DNA of 19,646 nucleotides from Candidatus Woesearchaeota archaeon (GTDB lineage Archaea; Nanobdellota; Nanobdellia; Woesearchaeales; UBA10216), in the NCBI GenBank assembly GCA_016180145.1, contig JACPBT010000001.1, positions 1 through 19,646 on the forward strand, read 5' to 3'. This document shows, in pieces, positions 18,399 to 19,646 of this stretch. Numbering within the stretch: the first letter of the stretch is position 1; every line of letters starts with the position of its first letter. The position numbers and the translations under genes were made by a program. Below the pieces are notes generated by a model. That model saw only the letters and a program-made list of their open reading frames with translations, did not search any database and had not been told where the DNA came from.

Positions 18399-19397
18399 AT
18401 GAAGACATTGCCATTGTATGCGGGTTTGGATGTAGCTCAGGATTTTACTGTAGCTACCGTGGTTGATGAAATGGGTAACGCTGTTAGGGAGCTTAAAGTG
18501 CCAACTAATGAACAGGGTTATAAGCGGTTGTTTTACGATTTGGAGAACGTTACTGCTGTGTTTGAAGCTAGTAGGAACTGGTCATACGTTGCCAGCTTGC
18601 TTAAGCCTTACTGCACTTTCAAGATGGCTCATCCTTTGAAGGTAAGACTTATTGCTAGCGCCAGGATTAAGACAGATGAAATTGACAGCAGGACTTTAGT
18701 GCACCTTTTAAGAACCAACTTGATTCCTGAGAGTTACATGCCACCAGAAAGCATCGTTGAGTTGAGAAACCTTGTGCGGTATAGGGTTAGGCTTGGAAGG
18801 ATGGCAGCTCACTTGAAAAACAGGACTTATGCTATCCTTGCCAGAGAAGGTCATAAGAGCGATTTTAAGCCTTATGAACGTAAGGCTAAGCTTTGGATTC
18901 AAAGCTTAAAAATGAATCCTATAAACAGGGATGAGCTGGAATACTCCCTGAAGCTCCTTGAAGAGCATAAGCGTAAGATTGAACAGCTTGATGAGCTACT
19001 TGAGAAAGAACGTGTGAAGTATCCTGAAGCTGATTTGCTCACAACGATTCCAGGCATAAGCACTTATTCAGCTCTGCTTATCTTGGCAGAAGTTGGTGAC
19101 TTCTCAAGGTTTCCTTCTGCTGATAAGCTTGCTGCTTACTCTGGACTGGTAAGCAGTACATACCAGTCGGGAAACACATGCTACCAAGGTAGAATCACTA
19201 AGCAAGGCAATACTTGGCTGAGATGGATACTCGTACAGTGTGCACATGTAACAGTCAAGAAACAGCACAGGATTCAGAAGTTTTACTTGAGGATTAAGCA
19301 CAGAAGAGGAGAGCAGAAAGCTATTACCGCTACTGCTCGTAAAATGCTCACGACGATATGGCATATGCTTCAAAAAAATGAGGCATATCGCGGGTGA
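18399..19397 (+). CDS. IS110-family transposase (DEDD recombinase)
   Basis: A 332-residue IS110 transposase. The N-terminal RuvC-like domain carries D11 (YAGLDVAQDF), E56 (TAVFEASRNW), and D93 and D96 (KTDEIDSRTL), the DEDD set. A coiled-coil middle follows (YSLKLLEEHKRKIEQLDELL). The C-terminal Tnp20-type domain starts at LTTIPGISTYSALLILAEVG and continues AAYSGLVSSTYQSGNTCYQG, which holds the conserved Ser, and ITKQGNTWLRWILVQCA. Length is normal and there is no disruption. The ATG at 18399 has a strong GGAGGTG site 6 nt upstream, unlike the leaderless host genes. Codons such as GTT, GCT, CTT and TTG also set it apart. Confidence 0.93.
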   Translation: MKTLPLYAGLDVAQDFTVATVVDEMGNAVRELKVPTNEQGYKRLFYDLENVTAVFEASRNWSYVASLLKPYCTFKMAHPLKVRLIASARIKTDEIDSRTLVHLLRTNLIPESYMPPESIVELRNLVRYRVRLGRMAAHLKNRTYAILAREGHKSDFKPYERKAKLWIQSLKMNPINRDELEYSLKLLEEHKRKIEQLDELLEKERVKYPEADLLTTIPGISTYSALLILAEVGDFSRFPSADKLAAYSGLVSSTYQSGNTCYQGRITKQGNTWLRWILVQCAHVTVKKQHRIQKFYLRIKHRRGEQKAITATARKMLTTIWHMLQKNEAYRG

Positions 19398-19562
19398 GGA
19401 AAACCATAACATATGGGTTTCAGAGGCACCTCGGTTTTGCGACTGCACTGTAATGTGCGTGGCTTTGAATGAGGGCCCCGAACCCGACGACGCTAAATGA
19501 GGCATACACGAACCCTTTGAATGGGATGCGTGTTTCAGACCTCGTATGGATGTATGTCGTCC
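19398..19562 (+). ncRNA. putative bridge RNA of the IS110-family element
   Basis: The 3' non-coding part folds into three parts. A 5' hairpin pairs GAAA.CCAT with ATGG.TTTC (19399-19421). A second stem-loop has GGTT (19433-19436)/AACC (19481-19484) enclosing GCAC/GTGC (19445-19448, 19455-19458). A nested third has GACGAC/GTCGTC (19486-19491, 19556-19561), GAGG/CCTC (19499-19502, 19540-19543), ACACG/CGTGT (19506-19510, 19529-19533) and CCC/GGG, with large internal loops. A leading hairpin plus two loop-bearing stems is the layout of IS110 bridge RNAs. The nonamer CTTTGAATG occurs in both large stems (19463-19471, 19515-19523). The exact ends are unknown. Confidence 0.5.
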
Positions 19563-19646
19563 TAGAAACCATTATAGCAAAGGAGTATATAAAATTTTAT
19601 TAAGGAGGCAAGCAAAACAAGGTTAAGCACAAAGAATTCTCATGGA

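Larger units (their letters stand above)
18336..19643 (+). mobile_element. IS110-family insertion sequence (IS1111-like)
   Basis: ATGAGAATTCTTT (18336-18348) and its exact complement AAAGAATTCTCAT (19631-19643) bound a segment of about 1.3 kb with an IS110-type transposase. Inverted repeats and a long 3' non-coding part (about 230 nt after the stop, versus about 50 nt before the ATG) fit the IS1111 subgroup, whose true ends lie a few bases outside the repeats. It appears complete, with an intact transposase. Confidence 0.7.

Noticed and set aside
1..19646. CRISPR array or other regular short repeats
   Set aside because: No evenly spaced repeats were seen; the short repeats found are operator pairs, transposon ends or hairpins.

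Overview
The window comes from an archaeal chromosome, most plausibly a small-genome lineage of the DPANN type; the lineage is a guess, the domain is not. It carries archaeal/eukaryotic-type housekeeping genes: release factor aRF1, a DRG-family GTPase, ribosomal protein L37Ae, RNA polymerase subunit Rpo12, KEOPS subunit Pcc1, prefoldin beta and UPF0147. Most transcription units begin with an ATG 25-30 nt downstream of a TTTAAATA/TTTATATA box, so leaderless transcription is the rule. Ribosome binding sites appear mainly inside operons and in the acquired genes.

Layout. 1-1140 (minus strand): the start of a truncated gene, a DUF371 gene, and a VapBC toxin-antitoxin pair behind a promoter with an operator-like direct repeat. 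1226-1501: a small helical protein. 1502-2024: a mostly non-coding stretch with a class II (serine-like) tRNA-like structure that has a duplicated T arm and an irregular anticodon loop, preceded by a degenerate partial copy. 2025-2888: a stand-alone asparagine-synthase-type ATP-pyrophosphatase. 3006-5008: an operon of a membrane protein followed by two paralogous AAA-type ATPases. 4997-6088 (minus): DRG GTPase. 6205-7252: an unknown helical protein and a winged-helix regulator. 7229-8601 (minus): the translation/transcription operon L37Ae-Rpo12-Pcc1-PfdB-UPF0147 and tRNA-Pro(UGG). 8690-9413: a second VapBC pair with its own palindromic operator.

9426-13849 (minus) is the most unusual part. 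Two translationally coupled 737-residue membrane proteins lie there. The first is a membrane-anchored GHKL (HSP90/MutL-like) ATPase. The second fuses a degenerate GHKL-like domain to a transglutaminase-fold domain held between two membrane segments. I propose that they form one ATP-driven transmembrane machine. I know of no described system with this architecture.

13971-15173: aRF1, preceded by a 25-codon leader frame that ends in UAG and is in frame with aRF1, which suggests possible autoregulation by termination efficiency. 15254-17598: a SprT-like metalloprotease, a 118-bp MITE-like element, two paralogous pilin-like proteins and another single-pass membrane protein. 17599-18306: a RelE-family toxin with a palindromic operator and a small antitoxin gene placed convergently on the opposite strand. 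18336-19643: a complete IS110-family element (IS1111-like), with 13-bp inverted repeats and a structured 3' non-coding region that could encode its bridge RNA. This last segment uses codons and ribosome binding sites unlike the host genes.
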